From Ehretia macrophylla (lineage: Eukaryota; Streptophyta; Magnoliopsida; Boraginales; Ehretiaceae), in assembly GCA_037974665.1 (NCBI GenBank), contig CM075778.1, forward strand, positions 23,626,001 through 23,690,000: a DNA stretch of 64,000 nucleotides, given 5' to 3'. Of this stretch, positions 45,704 to 59,374 are shown piece by piece. The notes under the pieces were generated by a model. It was not told where the DNA came from. It saw nothing but the letters and a program-made list of their open reading frames with translations, and did not search any database. Each line of letters opens with the position of its first letter. Within the stretch, counting starts at the first letter, position 1. A program made the translations under genes and the position numbers.

Positions 45704-46314
45704 GAATTCTATAAATCAAAGTAAGCAACAACATGCAAGAACTTGAAATCCTTCACCTAAAGTTGTAAAAAAAGATAAGGCAAGAACAAGTTATGGAGAA
45801 CAAAGTGTGAGCAATTTCCACTTTGATATCACCTAAAAATGTAAGCTTTCTTCTTCAAAAATGGCAAAACCTTGTTTTTTTTCTTATTTTCCCTTATTTT
45901 TTCTCCTTGGCCGACACTTCTAGCTTTTTCTAGCTTTCTTGGTTGTTTTTCTATGTTATATAATGTATATGTATTGTATGTATATAATGTATTAATTAAC
46001 TAAGTGGTCAAATGGTCAAAATAAGCCTTATAAGCTAAGTCAAAGTAGTCAAATATGGTTAACTAAGCAATTATATTTTATGTTTATATGTATATATGTA
46101 TGTATTGTATATAACATGTATATATATGTATATAAGAGTCAAAATATGGTCAAGCATGGTTGGCTTAGCAAAAATATGACTATATTTTTATGTATATATG
46201 CAATTTAAATGAAATTATGATGTATTAAAATAGATAAGCACATAATTAGCACATAATACTTTCAAATAATGTTTAAAGAAAATAAATGCACATGAAATGC
46301 ATGTTCGGGTCTCA
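44079..46314 (-). repeat. Gypsy-type LTR, about 2.24 kb (3' LTR of an antisense element)
   Basis: Plus-strand ends are TGTCACGCCC at 44079 and GGGTCTCA at 46314. On the minus strand the start TGAGACCCGAACA is preceded by a polypurine tract (AAAGAGGGGAGGATA). A CA/TA microsatellite lies at about 45670-45703. A short piece of the opposite LTR survives at 48425-48518: CACCTAAAGTTGTA and ATGGAGAACAAAGT match 45757-45830. Internal decayed Gypsy gag lies between the two. Confidence 0.75.
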
Positions 46315-46987
46315 TATCCTCCCCTCTTTAAAACAATTGCGCCCTCACAATTCTTACTCCTCCGAACTACACCAGATATTGTTGGTCAATCTAATCCCGA
46401 CTCTTCCAAGAAGCCTCCTCAATACCCATGATGATACCACAAGACTCTGACCATCGAAATCTTCCTCGAATGCAACTCTCAATCTTTCTGATCTAGAATA
46501 CGAATATCTTAAGATAAATTCCCACCAAGCTGAGTCGACTCTGCCTCAAGAACATGAGGAGAATTTGGATGGTAACACGTCAACATAGATATATGATAAG
46601 CATCAAGAACTCAGAAGAGACTCGATGGTAAAGCCAATAGATGAGTTAACTTGCCAACTTAAACGTGGCAGACAATTGATATTGTTGAGGCTTCTATATA
46701 GCTAGATGAAAACGTTGCTCACATTCGGGCTCAGTCTTGAAATAAACAAGAGTACCAACAAATGAAAATACCATCGAGATAAAATACCATCAACGAAGAA
46801 TACAGTTAAATGAAAATATCAACAATGGATAACACTGTCAACACGAATACTCCCAACTAAGAACACTACCGATAGAGAATACCACGAGGTAAGAATTCCA
46901 ACAAATGAAAATACCACGAACTGATCCAAGAAGGTTGAAACACACTATGCATAACACTCTCATATACTTAATATTACATGTAACTTC
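46315..46987 (-). mobile_element. Residual Gypsy interior next to the 3' LTR
   Basis: Contains the polypurine tract and repetitive ATACCA-rich sequence. Reverse transcriptase, RNase H and integrase cannot be found, so most of pol has been deleted. Confidence 0.4.
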
Positions 46988-48243
46988 TCAACTTGCAATA
47001 TAACACATTGCACACAAGGAAATAACAATCAAAGAATGGGTAACACTGGGGTTAATAAATGCTTTAACTAACTGATCAAGAACTAGAAAAGTACCTTCAA
47101 CTATGGGTACTGCCCCAGGCACTTCCTTTACATCTAATGTATACACCTGAGCCTGGACACGTTGATTAGGCTCACTGCCCGCTATCATACTTTGTCCTCG
47201 ACCTGCGGATTGACTCTAAACATTCTTGAACTTAGGACAATCCCTAGCATGATGGTGATCACTTTTGCAGCCTGTACACCTTCTAGTCTTCCTCCAATAG
47301 TTGCTCTCTATGTGTCTCTTACGATTGTAGTAGAAACACACATGAGTTGGACCAGAAGTACTTCCTCCTGAGGATCCCTGGGCTGAATACACACTCGGAC
47401 CACTTTGTTGGGTCCTCGCAACAGCTGACTTGATTTAACTTTGACTCTGGCCTTGTGACTGAAACAACCCCTACTGGCTCTGTGGTTGGAATGGCCTTTG
47501 CTAACCCTGTGGCTGGAATGGTCGTTTAAACTGCTGACTCGGCTCTGGCATATACTCTTTCTTTCTCTTTTCCATTTTAGAAGCTGCTTCAAAGGCTTTA
47601 CTGAAAAGAGAAAACTCAAGCGGAGTCAAACTATCTTGAATTTGGGATTCAACCCCCGAATAAACCTCCTGATCCGCTTCTCCGTAGAGTACACCATTTC
47701 AGGCGCATACTGAGACAACTTGTTGAACTTTGCCTCATAATGAACAACTGAATGATTACCTTACCTTAGGTTCAGGAACTCATCATCCTTCCTCTCTCGA
47801 GCAAATGCAGAAATATAATTGACCTTGAATGTCGTCACAAAGTTTTCCCACAGATAAGGAGTGTGTTAGTACTCCCATTGAGCCTTTGTGATCCTCCACC
47901 ATTGTTTGGCATCATTGCCAAACAAAAACACAGCAAATGCAATATTTTTCTCATCAGCATAGTCCGAAGCATCGAAAATACTTTGAACCCGATCTAACCA
48001 ATACTCTGCTGCCTCATCATCTGGTTCACCAGCAAACCTCGGTGCCCCATAACGGAGAAACCCATCTAATGTACCCATACCACCCCTAGCAGAGCCACCG
48101 TGATCTCCATTCCCACCTTGACCTCCAATAACCCCAATACTACCACGATAGTTGTTATAGTGTTGGCGGTCGTTGTACTGATCATCCCGGTCATCTTGTT
48201 GTCGTTCTAACGCAACTGCTACCCTGCTCATAGTCTGAGCCAT
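46988..48243 (-). pseudogene. Ty3/Gypsy gag-protease, multiply broken
   Basis: The minus strand begins MAQTMSRVAVALERQQDD, then GAPRFAGEPDDEAAEYWLDR and FGNDAKQWWRITKAQWEY, a Gypsy gag capsid. Further on, after a stop, come YEAKFNKLSQYAPEMVYSTE and IRRFIRGLNPKFK. Near 47290 a zinc knuckle, CTGCKSDHHHARDC (C-x2-C-x4-H-x4-C), is intact. The protease remnant near 47040 reads FINPSVTHSLI in place of the usual DxGATHSF, so its catalytic Asp is lost. Several stops interrupt the frame. Pol is absent. Confidence 0.8.
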
Positions 48244-48424
48244 CGGCCCAAAAACTTGATCCCCAATCGAAACTGGCGGAACTAGCTCGGCTTCTCTAGG
48301 GGGCTACCTCTTGGCACCATCTTAGGACATGAAGGGTTATGAACAGTTGTATCATGTATAAACAATTTATATCATAAGAAAGTTAGTATCAATTAGTATA
48401 AACTTGTCACATCATTAGCACCCA

Positions 48425-48518
48425 CCTAAAGTTGTAGAAAAAGGCAAGATAAGGTAATAACAAGCTATGGAGAACAAAGTTTGAGCAATTTTCACTTTGA
48501 TATTTCAACGATTTCAAA
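48425..48518 (-). repeat. Remnant of the 5' LTR of the Gypsy element
   Basis: About 90 bases (CACCTAAAGTTGTAGAAAAAG onward to CACTTTGATATT) match part of the LTR at about 45757-45835 in the same orientation. The rest of this LTR is gone. Confidence 0.7.
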
Positions 48519-50046
48519 ATATGACATCACGTCGAGGACAATTATAAAAGGTACATTTTCTATGTACAATAAGTATAGTTATTTATTTTTCTCTATTTTG
48601 TATGTTAACTCACTACTATATATATTTTTTTGCTTACATATTTATAATTTGTAACTCTGTCATTTACACGTCCTATTAACCCTCCCGTCAACCTCCGTTA
48701 AAAAATTAACAAAATAGTATTACTGATTATATTTTTGGACAAATATGCCTCTGCCATTAAAACACACACCCTATCCACGAAACACACATAACATTTTCTT
48801 CAACATCAACATAGACACTATCTTCTTCTTCTTCTTATTCTTTTTTATCATTAACACCGATACTCATATCATCTTCTTCATCATCAACACATTTTTTTTC
48901 TTTGGTAGAACATCAATACACACTTGACTCAAAATAAAAAAAAAACGCATAAACACAACACACTTGACCCAAAACAAAAAAAATACATAAACACAACCCA
49001 TAAAACAACACAAACTCATACAAGCACACATCAAGCTCCATCATTATTCAGGCAATATCCCAACCCCTCTGTCTCTTTCCACACACACATAGGGTTAGCC
49101 AACACGCCACAACATACATGTCTAGAGCCTGATCATCAATTACACTTTATCAATTAGTATTACGCATAATAATGGTAGGCCATTTTGTCTTGTTGCGCAT
49201 GCTTTGGTGGGAATGTGTTCTTTCGAGGTTTGTTTGGGTGATGGGTTTTGATATTTACAATTCTTAGGCATATTCCAAGAGGATTAATGACAAGTGGTAC
49301 TTGCAATGCTTAGAAATTATATATTATTTCATCTCAATTGCCAATTTCTAGGTTGTTGTATGTATTAGTTAATGGCATAAGGCTAAATTAGTAAATGATT
49401 GTCTTTATCCCATAAATGAAACACACACGAGTTTTTTTCTTTTTGTCAAAAACACATACACAAAGAAATTGAAGAAGAATTGCAGTTTGGATTTCGAGTT
49501 GGAAACGAAAATGTTATTTTCCCTTAGTGTTAACAAAGCTACTTATGCGTGGTTAGAGGCAGTGTCTATTGATGAATAGAGATGATGCTGAAGCAATTGA
49601 AGAGTCGTGATTGAAAAATGAAAAAAGAATACATATTGGGAAGACAAAAACTAGAAACAACTTTGTTAGTATAATTGACAATTGAGGTTGCCAAAGTTCC
49701 GCAAATGATGACTATGTGATTATAGGTTTAGGGGTTAGGGGTTAGGGTTTAGGGGTTAGGGTTTAGGTTATATTAGATTGGGATTGGCATTGAGGTTGAA
49801 ATGTGGTATGTGATTTTTTTATTCAAGGGTAAAATTGGCTCTAAAAGTAATTCATAAGGGTAGTTTAGTAATTGAAACATTTTTATTCACAGATGTTTAA
49901 ATTTGTCAAACTTGACCAAAGTCAAGGGTTAATAAATGAGTTTTTTTAAAGATGAAGGGTAATAAATGTCAAGACATTTAAAGGAGAGGGTCACAAAGTG
50001 GATTTAGTCCTTGTTACAATGTCAATTATGAAACGCTCTGATCCCT
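48519..50046. other. Intergenic repeat-rich DNA with telomere-like tract
   Basis: No gene is recognised. ORFs at 48745-49157 are low-complexity Thr/His/Phe-rich products of simple sequence. The end, 50035-50046 (GCTCTGATCCC), resembles an inverted initiator-tRNA primer-binding site that belongs with the LTR on its right. Confidence 0.4.
49723..49770 (+). repeat. Interstitial telomere-like repeats (TTTAGGG and TTAGGGG)
   Basis: About seven units of GGTTTAG, GGGTTAG and GGGTTTA in direct succession. This is the plant telomere motif with some degenerate units. Confidence 0.85.
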
Positions 50047-53000
50047 TGTGGAATTAGATCCGATAGTAACAACCTGACCTAAACCCAAAGGCATGAAAAA
50101 CGAGAAAAAATGGACAGAGTTTCCCCTATACTATGGTCAGACGAAACCTGGTCAATCAAGTTCAAGCATACAACAACACAACACCACATACAATTCCATT
50201 CAAGACAGCATGGTAAGCCTAGCATTTCTTTATTTAGACAAGATGTATGCATTCTAGACTAGCCAACTATTAACTTAAGTAGTTATATAAATATCAAACA
50301 TGCCTTTTCACTAGCTAACCATAGCATAAATTACAAGACCTTACATACTTGGGCCATTCACAAGACCACTAAGTCCAAAAATAGATTACAAGTTCATGAC
50401 ACCAAGTATGACTTTATTACATAACACAATCCGATCACATAATGCAAAGGCATCCAACCTCAAGCAAGCAAGATTAAACAACTTCAAGCTTCTTCTTCTT
50501 GGGCACAAACTCAGTTTTTCCTGTAAAATGGTAGATGAAAAGGGTGAACATACACAATGCTCAGTGAATGGGGAATAAAACTGGTGAGTTTTCGAAAAAT
50601 CCTTTCGTGCAATGCAAATAAGCAAATCATATAACGAAGTAATAATGCATAATAATAAGCACAAGTATCTAATATCAATAAGAGATAATAAGCACGAGAG
50701 TATACATTAATACGAGACAAACATTCAAGCTATAAGAGACGATTAACAAGGATACTATAAACAACAAATAAACATGAGAGTTTCACAAAGATACAAGATA
50801 ATCATTTAAGCATAAGAATTATATAACCACATATGAAAAGCATGAGAGTAATACACTTATACGAGATAATCATTCAAGCTGTATGAAACTAGATAGCACA
50901 CAAATAAAAAGGATACGATCTTGATCACGATCACGAGCACGAGCATGAACACGAACACGATAATATTACCGGCAAACCCTTATAACTCTGATGGGCGTAC
51001 TCCGGATGTACCCCAAATATCCTATGACCCAACACCCCAAGGCCTTCAATGACCAAGCGAGTGAGGGAATAGGGTACGGAGGTTGAGCAACCAATCACTA
51101 GCAAGCCCGATGCTGCCTAGGAAGGCCCAACACATCCGCCCCGAACGAGATGGTTATAACTATTGACACGAGATACACGAGATACGAGCACGATATGTAC
51201 AAGACTTTAGAGGTAGCTCATACGGGCTCAAGAGGTGGCTTCCACCGCTTCTTGGCATAGCACTTTGCCCCCTCATAGTACTTAGTTCTCGCATATATGA
51301 ATATTTATACATGTTCAACACGTAACATGTAATGGCACGTAACACGTAAACATACGATAACACGTATTGAATAAACATTTGATAACACATAAGTGAGGAA
51401 CGACAAAGTAAGCCGTCCTCGAGCACATAAGCATTAACATACATTATAATAATTAAACATGCACTATTTCAATCTATAGCTCAAGTTTACACGCTTTGGA
51501 ACCATTATTTGCTAATCATGCATTGGCATATATGCATTATTATTCATTATAAACATTAGAACATTCATTAGTTTAATTTATAGCTCAAGTATACTTGTAT
51601 TATAAACATTCTTTATCACTCAACTACTTGCACATAGATAACAATAATTCACATTGATAACCAATAATTCCTCACATTCAACAAGATAGCAACATGTAAA
51701 CTAGAGAATAACTTTTAAAGCAAGTGAACATACATGCATTCTTGTATATATTTGGTTATAGCATACTCACATTCATTGCACATTTTCCACGTTAATCACA
51801 TGTAATTCACTTAGCACTCAATGCACTCAATACTTTACACATGCTCCTATTCATGCAACCTATATTCATCTAGCACTCATTTCACTTGTATATTCTCTCC
51901 CAACAATTACTTGTTACCACTAAGCATTCAATTACCTATGATCAATCGTGATTCATCTAGAATTAACCACTAGTACAACATAGAACACTTAGTAATACAA
52001 GCTGAAATTCTAGAGTACACAAGCATGATTTTACTGATTCCTTTATCCATCTTAACGATCTCTAAAAGCTATGAAACTGCACAGACATATAGTTCATTAA
52101 GTGTAGATAGGTTTAACATCAAAAGCATCCTAATTTGGAGCTATATTCATCAAGTTACGACTTCAAGAAGTTAACTGCGCAATCTGCCCTTCACCTACGG
52201 GTCAATCAAAAGCCTATTGTTTTGGCTTTATAAACACATCTTAACGACATAATTAGAGCTTGCACCTAAAACAGAGTTTGTTCCTCAAGGTCTTCGGCAC
52301 AACATATAAAAACTTCAGCCAATTCCGACAACGTTTGCTACCTCAAATAAGCTCTAAAACTCAGTCGCGCAAATCTGTCCAAAAAATAAAACACACTCAC
52401 ACATGTACTTTGTCTAGCTCCTTTAGTTTACTTGTTTGCTTTATCAATTGTAGGCTAGCTAAATGAGTTATCACCACACTCTTTCAAGTAATTCTACAAA
52501 CATTAAAGCTACACAACTCATTCCTCTTCAACCTCAACAACAACAACTATCATACCACAATTTGCAAGTTTAGCTAGCAACAACACTTAAACTTCACATA
52601 ATATTCATAATAATCAAGTTAGTTAGCTAAAACAAGGCATAAAACAACTTTATTCAACATTTATATAATCTTGCCATTACCAAAAATACAAGAAAAATGC
52701 AACCCCTCACCTAAATCTTGGCTAGAAATGCAAAGTAGAGCTAGTACTTGAGCTTAACCTCCCTTTTCCTTTTTTTTTTTTTTTTTCTCTTTTCCTTCTT
52801 ATTTCCTCCTTGAAGTCGTGTATGTGTGTTTATGTGTGAGAGAGCCGTGTTTGATGTGTGTGTGTGTATCCGATTTATGTGTGTGTGTTTGTGTGCTTTG
52901 TTTTTGTTTTATTTACCCCATGGTAGGTAGGATATTTATTTATTGCCAAATGCCTAACTTGCCCCTCTAACTAATTGCCATTTGCTAGATTGCCATGTAG

Positions 53001-53206
53001 TTAAATTCTAACTAATTTAGTTTGCTAATGAAGATCGATAAAATTTAATTAATGCCTATGATATGTAAAACACACAAATGCACGTAATTGAACATAAATA
53101 CACGTTAAACGAGGTAAATGCACGTAAATCAAGAAATATGCCAATTAATGCATACAAATATATACAAATTAATTAAATGACTGTATGTTCGAATTGGGGT
53201 GTCACA
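50047..53206 (-). repeat. Large Gypsy-type LTR, about 3.16 kb
   Basis: On the minus strand it begins TGTGACACCCCAATTCG (ending 53206 on the plus strand), a frequent start for plant Gypsy LTRs, and ends at about 50047. Just beyond that end, minus-strand GGGATCAGAGCG resembles the TGGTATCAGAGC primer-binding site. The region near 51000-51130 (CTCCGGATGTACCCC, GAGTGAGGGAATAG, AGCAAGCCCGATGCTGCC) matches the LTR at about 44840-44960 loosely. No internal coding remains. Confidence 0.65.
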
Positions 53207-53613
53207 CATTAAATGAGGGCGAGTTACTTGAAGACTTTATTTATGGTATAATGTATTTAAATTAAGTATTGGTTTATACATAGATAAGCGCCCCCAAACC
53301 CCTGTTATTGACTCCACCACTATAATGCACCCCCTGACCCTAGGTTTCTGACTCCACCTAAGTAAACAAAATAAAATGTAAGAATTAATAAGTGACATCA
53401 ACCTTAAATTGAGGGTTACAAAGTGAAATCAACCTTAAACTAAAATACAAAGTATTTTACAATCATGACCTCAAGTGGACATGCAATTTCCCTAGCTCCA
53501 TATGAAGTTATTGATACGAATGAGATACAAAGTTCCAATTTACGGAGTTTGATTCTACAAGTGCGCGAGATAAAATTTTGCCTTTTGAATCAACATTGTT
53601 CATGACAATGTTA

Positions 53614-56276
53614 AGGGGCCTTCTAGTAACCGGGGACCGGGGAATCCGTGGGGGTGAGGCATTGTGACCTATTGATTCAAATCAACAACTCAGGTTGATG
53701 ATTGTTTTTTTTTCACTTCATGGTAATGCAAAATTACCAATCCGACCCTCGCTGAAATAATGCTTGTGGGACCCACATATACATGTTGACTCTTTGACCG
53801 CGAAGATGTTCAGCATTTTTTAACGTATTAACTTTTTATAATGCTAAATTACTTTATTACCTCTGGTTTGATTAATATGACATGGGACCCATACTGCAAT
53901 GTAGTATCAGCATATGAGGGTCAAAATGTCTATTTTACCCAAAAAAGTCCATTTACTTAATTGCCCTTGACATAACAAAAATTACAAAATGTGAAATTAT
54001 GATGTTTGAATTTACGGTATACAAGGACTTGATTATAAAAAAAAACAATCCAAATTACGAATTGTTTGTTCTTTCTTAATTTCTTAACTTTAACCATGTT
54101 AAAGGAAGAAATTTTTGAGTGTTCATAAAAAAATACGGGGTGTTCAAGTCTCATGAAAAACAATGTCTTGAGAAATTATTAAACGAGAAAATTTTTGAGT
54201 GATCAAAAAAACAACTTTAGTCATATTTTTCAGAGAATTGAACAATAGCCTACGTTAATGTTTCAGTGGTGATGATGTTCGAATTTACGTAAAATCATTG
54301 CCTATTTAACCATATTCAAATTTACGGTATACAGGGACTCGATTACGGAAAAAAACAATTCAAATTACAAATTGTTTGTTCCTTCTTAATTTCTTAACAT
54401 ACTTTAACCGTGCAACATTCTCAAAATATGATGTGATAAAATGCTTCATGTCAACCCATACTTATTGCATATTTAACCATGTTGGATTTTACGGTATATA
54501 CGGACTTGTCATCTACATTCATGACTTTAATTCTATCAGCTATTATCTACTTACAATACAAACAGTAACATACTAAATACTTCTAGGAACTGTTAGCAGA
54601 CACATTATTAATTATGTCTTCAGGAATACCAAAAGACACAAGCTAACTACTACATTCTTGACTTTAATTATGTCTGTTTTATGATTACCAATTACCTATT
54701 GCCAATTACTTTTCTTAGCTTTGCCTCTTCATTTCTCAAACAATCCAACACCAAGTGCTCATTATAAATAATACTCTCTAGCCCATAAGTGTTTAGTAAA
54801 AAGATACGTACATCAATAGTCTCTCATACTGCAATTTCTCTTTGACATATAGTGCTTAATACATTATGACTTCATACTTTGAGGGCTTACCTAAAGGAAT
54901 AATAGAATTCTTGCCCATGGCGCTTCATCTTCAACAACTGATCTTGTTAATGCAAAATTAAGGTAAACAAATTATCTTACGTTTGTTCTTTGGTTATCTT
55001 TTATCTTCATATATGTGGAAATTTGTTAATGTGGGTTAGATGTTTTTTAATGTTGGCACCTCTTTTTACAGTTGCAAGTTATTTCGAAGTATCGGTGAAT
55101 AAAACTACGTATACAGACATGTCAACATTCACGGGCTTACGCCCGAGCCATGGTGGTGGATTATCTATAATGGAATGGATGTTCTTGGACAAAGACGCCG
55201 GGAAAGTGAAAATCCAGAGTATTTATACCAAATAGAAGTTGTAAGTTTTACAAAACCGCTACTACGAATTTTTTTCCTATTATAAAAATGAACCTACCAT
55301 TGCAAAAACATAAATTTATGTGTCCATGAATGCTTGTTTTGCAGTATGAGTGTTTTCTGAAATACGGGGACTGGACATTTGGATTTCAATGTTTGACCAA
55401 AGCGGCAAATTCTAGTCATCTTTGTGCGTATTATTCTTTGTTAGTCATAAAGCTATTTTCCACTATCCATCCATGGAACAAGCGATAACAAACCTAGGCG
55501 TGTTTATAAGGGATCCGAAGACAAAGGTAGAAGAGTGTCGTAATAGTTTGTACAAAATTTTGCATAGACTATCGGGATATCACCCTGTCATTCACAAAAC
55601 TCTATGTTGTCCTGTGCATGACGTACCCAAGATGATAATGACGGGTTGGCTTTGAATTGATGACTATCAGCCAATACACAAAAGAATGCAATGGCTCTTT
55701 AGGTGACGTACACATTATGAAATTGTTTCCTCTTTATTATCTTTTAATCGTTAATTAAATGTAACAAAGTACTTGAGCTATAATATTATATATTTTATTT
55801 TATAATATGTCAAATTTCGAATTTAGACTCTTTTTTTACCCAGGGAAGCCTAAGGCCAAACATTTATTGTTAGATTTTATGAATGGATACGTTAAGAAGA
55901 TAACACAAACACGCATAATTCGAAACCCATTTTAGTAATTTTTCATACCTAAGGCTACTTTCGTCTTTTCACACAACTCTTCTTTTTTTATTAGTCGAAG
56001 ACCACATTAGTAATTTCGCATAACTAAGGCTGTTTTCGTCTTTTGACATGCCACTCTTTTTTTATTATTTATCCCTTTTGGACATTTCGTTACTAATTTC
56101 TCTTTATTCAATATTAATTTTATGATGACTAATTAAGGGTATACCAGACATTTTCGCATTAGAAAATGAGGGTATATTGGACAATTTGTTTTGGTCATGG
56201 CTGAACCTCTTCTACACATTGCCATACGTCACGATGTTATTGCATTGCCCCGGTCCCCAGTATATAGAAATCCCCT
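53614..56276. mobile_element. Terminal-inverted-repeat DNA transposon, 2.66 kb, family unknown
   Basis: The left end reads AGGGGCCTTCTAGTAAC, then CGGGGACCGGGGAAT. The reverse complement of the right end reads AGGGGATTTCTATATAC, then TGGGGACCGGGGCAAT. About 23 of the first 29 bases agree. The 7-bp repeat AATGTTA flanks both ends (53607-53613 and 56277-56283). A 3-bp TAA duplication with ends starting GGGG is an alternative reading. Two direct copies of a TTTACGGTATACA segment (followed by GGGACTYGATTA) occur at about 54010 and 54310. Internal ORFs do not resemble any transposase I know. Confidence 0.75.
54869..55655 (+). other. Unrecognised coding-like segments inside the TIR element
   Basis: Two short frames look more protein-like than their surroundings. 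At 55072-55235, after a good acceptor (CTTTTTACAG), the frame gives VASYFEVSVNKTTYTDMSTF, then GLRPSHGGGLSIMEWMFLD. At about 55446-55655 the frame gives SHKAIFHYPSMEQAITNLGV, then EECRNSLYKILHRLSGYHP and PVHDVPKMIMTGWL. A short ATG frame at 54869 gives MTSYFEGLPKGIIEFLPMAL. They could be exons of one gene, either the element's own or a captured host fragment. I recognise no domain. Confidence 0.35.
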
Positions 56277-56476
56277 AATGTTAGCTTTCTAGTTTAGACA
56301 CCACAAACGTAGCATAACAATTAGCCTATTCCTAGTCACCACAAACAATGCATTAGTTGCAGAAAAAGTAGTTGATATTTGCCCTTGAAATTCTAAACTC
56401 TTCTTGCTCACCTTCCTCGTCAATGTGAGTAGTTGGAACTAATCATACACAATTTCATGACCTAAACAATACAAGT

Positions 56477-57009
56477 AAGGGTATGCATGGGTCAGTTTGT
56501 GTGGTTTAAAGGATATTTTTCGAACCGAACTAATACTTTCAATTTGAAAAACTTAAAATCAAAACCAAACTATACACCTATCAAAACCACCTTAACCAAA
56601 CCAATACATTTAATGAAAGCAAACCAAACCTTCGGTTTAACTTATAGTTGCATTTGAAGAAAGTAATTGTGTTGTAAAAATCTAAAATACATATGGAGTT
56701 ACTCATGGTGTCTCTTGGTTTCTCTCAATAAAAGGAGAGAGAGATTAAAAAATGTGAAGGAATGTGAAAAGTTCTCTGGAGTATACTACACATATTTATT
56801 GTATATTATATATTTAAAATATACAGTAAATCTTCGTGTCAGTTTGAGTTTACCGATTTTAATGGTACAAACCATAAACCAAACCATATGATCGATTCCT
56901 ATGAAACTTAAACTATAACCAACTAAACTTTTAAGAAATCGTTAAAAGTGGGTTAGTTTGGGTTGGGTTAGGCAGTTTAAGCAGGTTGAGGGTTTCGCTG
57001 CACACCCCT
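56477..57009. mobile_element. hAT-like MITE rich in GGTTTGGTT motifs
   Basis: The left end AAGGGTATGCATGGGTCAG and the reverse complement of the right end, AGGGGTGTGCAGCGAAACC, follow the AGGGGTGTGCA terminus common in plant hAT MITEs. Inside, AACCAAACC and its complement recur in both halves, giving fold-back potential. No clear 8-bp target duplication was found. Confidence 0.55.
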
Positions 57010-59374
57010 AAATGCAAATATTTAACAAATCTTATATTTTTTTCCATGAAATAGGGGCTAGTGGACATTATTGGCTATAGGCTGTAACTTCCACTAATTC
57101 AAAATATTTTTAACCTGCAAAATCAGTTATGTTTATAGTATTACTGAATGTGGTCTCTAAAATCATTTTCCCCCATTGATAAAGTGATCTTTGAAATCAT
57201 TTAATCTCTATTTATAAAATATTGTAAAGATGCTCATGCGGTAAAGATTAATATTCACATGCTAGCTCATATTATTTTTTCAAAGAAACGAAGATACCAA
57301 CCATATTGATATAGTTTCATGTGCCTTAACTAAATTAAATTAGATACTTGGTTATTAGTAGTTATTCTCATATTCTCTTTATGATTTCCTTTTAAAATAA
57401 TTAAGAATTATGTAAAACTCATAATTTGTGGGGTTCACAGACCTAAATTGACTTCACAACTACGATTAAGAAATTATACTAGTGGAATAATGGGCCCATT
57501 TGACAGATAGATAAAGCCCATCAAGCCCAATTAACAATCTGTTTAATAGTTTTGACAGAAAAAGAAGCCATTATAATTCACCCATCTCATTAATGACAAG
57601 GTTGTTGAGTAATTGTAATCAACTTCTCCCATGTGGTGTAGATCTAGTTTGATTTGATCATCTGGCAACTTCATTGTATCATTTGTTTCATTCATCACAA
57701 CTTGACTTTGATCCAAATTTTCTAATGAGACTACCCTTTTTAGCACTAATGCCCCTTCTCTAAGATAGCCACATATAATCATTTCCTAAGAACAAAATAA
57801 TAACTTTGTTTTCATGTAGTCAAATTTAGTCATCACTACAAGTCAGGTGCTAATGTAAATGTCTTATCAGTGGAGATTAAGCGGAGATCGATCAAGCGAT
57901 TTTGGTAATAAAATTAATGGGAGGTAAATAATTTTACAGATTAAAATTTTTTGAAGTATAAAAAGAGATTTCAAAAGAACTTTAAAGAACTAGTCCAGCT
58001 ACAACCCCACACCTCTTAATATGAATTTACCCCTTGCGTAAAATAGTCATTGATGTTATTTGATGATTTTAGAACTTAAATCTTATGATGTAGACTAATT
58101 GTATTATCTAACAACTACAGATATAGTTAGAAGTATTTTTCTTAGTGGATGTGCATGGGAAATTGACAAGAAAGTTATTATTGCATGAGCTGCACTTTTA
58201 CACGCAAGTCCAGAAAAGCCTAAAGTGACTCTCTAAGCTTGTTCACATATTGCTGTCATGATGGCTTAATGATATTGACGCCTCGTAGATTGGCTTTTTC
58301 ATGGATACTCACACTTCACTAATTTTAGTACATGATCAACCTTAGATTTTTAAAAAAAGTTGGGTTTTTTAGTATTATTTACTTGATTACTTTCTTTCAG
58401 AGATGGGGTTGGTTTGCCTTTTCATGTTAGATATTTTGAGTGTCCATAAAGCACTAGGCATTTGTATATTCAAAGTCTAGTGGCAAATGTATGCGTGTGG
58501 TTCATTTTATCATGCACATATATATCACTATAATATTTTACTATATCTTTTACAACACTTCAAAAATGAAATAAATTATTACAATAGATATCTTATTACA
58601 ATTATTTTTAATTATTGTATAAATTAAAACTTTTTACAACGATTAAAATTTTCTCTATCACTTTTTGTTTATAATTACTTACAAGATTACCTATTCACAA
58701 TGGTTTTAAAACAATTAACTATAGTTCAATTATTTACAAAAAATATTGCAGCAGAGAATTTATAATAGAACCATATACAACGGTTGATTTCAATCGTTGT
58801 ATAAAGTCATTTTCAATGGCTTTTAGCCTTTTTGCAGTAAAATATGTGATACTATTTTATTAATATATTTAAACCTTAACTTTTGCATATTATTTCCTCC
58901 AGTCCTCTACAATTAGTATTACTTTTATGGATACTTTTGACATTTAACTGGGTCAAAACACTGTCCGTTAAAATAGATTAATGAATATTAAAGTGGCCAT
59001 GAATTTGCAGAAATCATGTGAAGTTGCAAGTATTTTCAGCTGTATATTTAATATGGCCAGGAGGATTCATGGTCATGAATTTGTAGAAATCATGTGAAGT
59101 ACATGTTCTTTTTCTCCCTTATTAAAGAGCAAAACCATCAAATTCGGCCCCATAATTAATATTTTTAATTTTTGCATTTATATTCGTTGGTTAAAATGCA
59201 ATCTTCTTGAAATTGATAATAATGCTAGGTATCAAGAAACAAAAATTTCTTGTGCTTCCTTCTTAGATTTTTAGGTCAATCAAAACAACAGCGTAGTAGT
59301 TTCTAATTTAATTTAAGAAAGAATTGGTACTTTTATTGTTGTATTTCTTTGAAATTGTTGGCTAAATTCTAATA
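57010..59374. other. AT-rich intergenic DNA, no gene recognised
   Basis: A 79-codon minus-strand frame at 57543-57782 contains DDQIKLDLHHMGEVDYNYST. It matches no family I know and could be chance or a lost exon. The stretch at about 58520-58860 has repeated ACAACG/CGTTGT words in both orientations and might be a degraded fold-back element. Confidence 0.35.

Noticed and set aside
48745..49157. Two ORFs rich in Thr, His, Phe and Asn
   Set aside because: Low-complexity products of ACA and TTC repeats; no conserved features.
57833..58860. Possible CACTA transposon (CACTACAAG near 57835 and TTTTTGCAGT near 58850)
   Set aside because: The two ends are not inverted repeats of one another, no 3-bp duplication is seen, and the interior does not support it.
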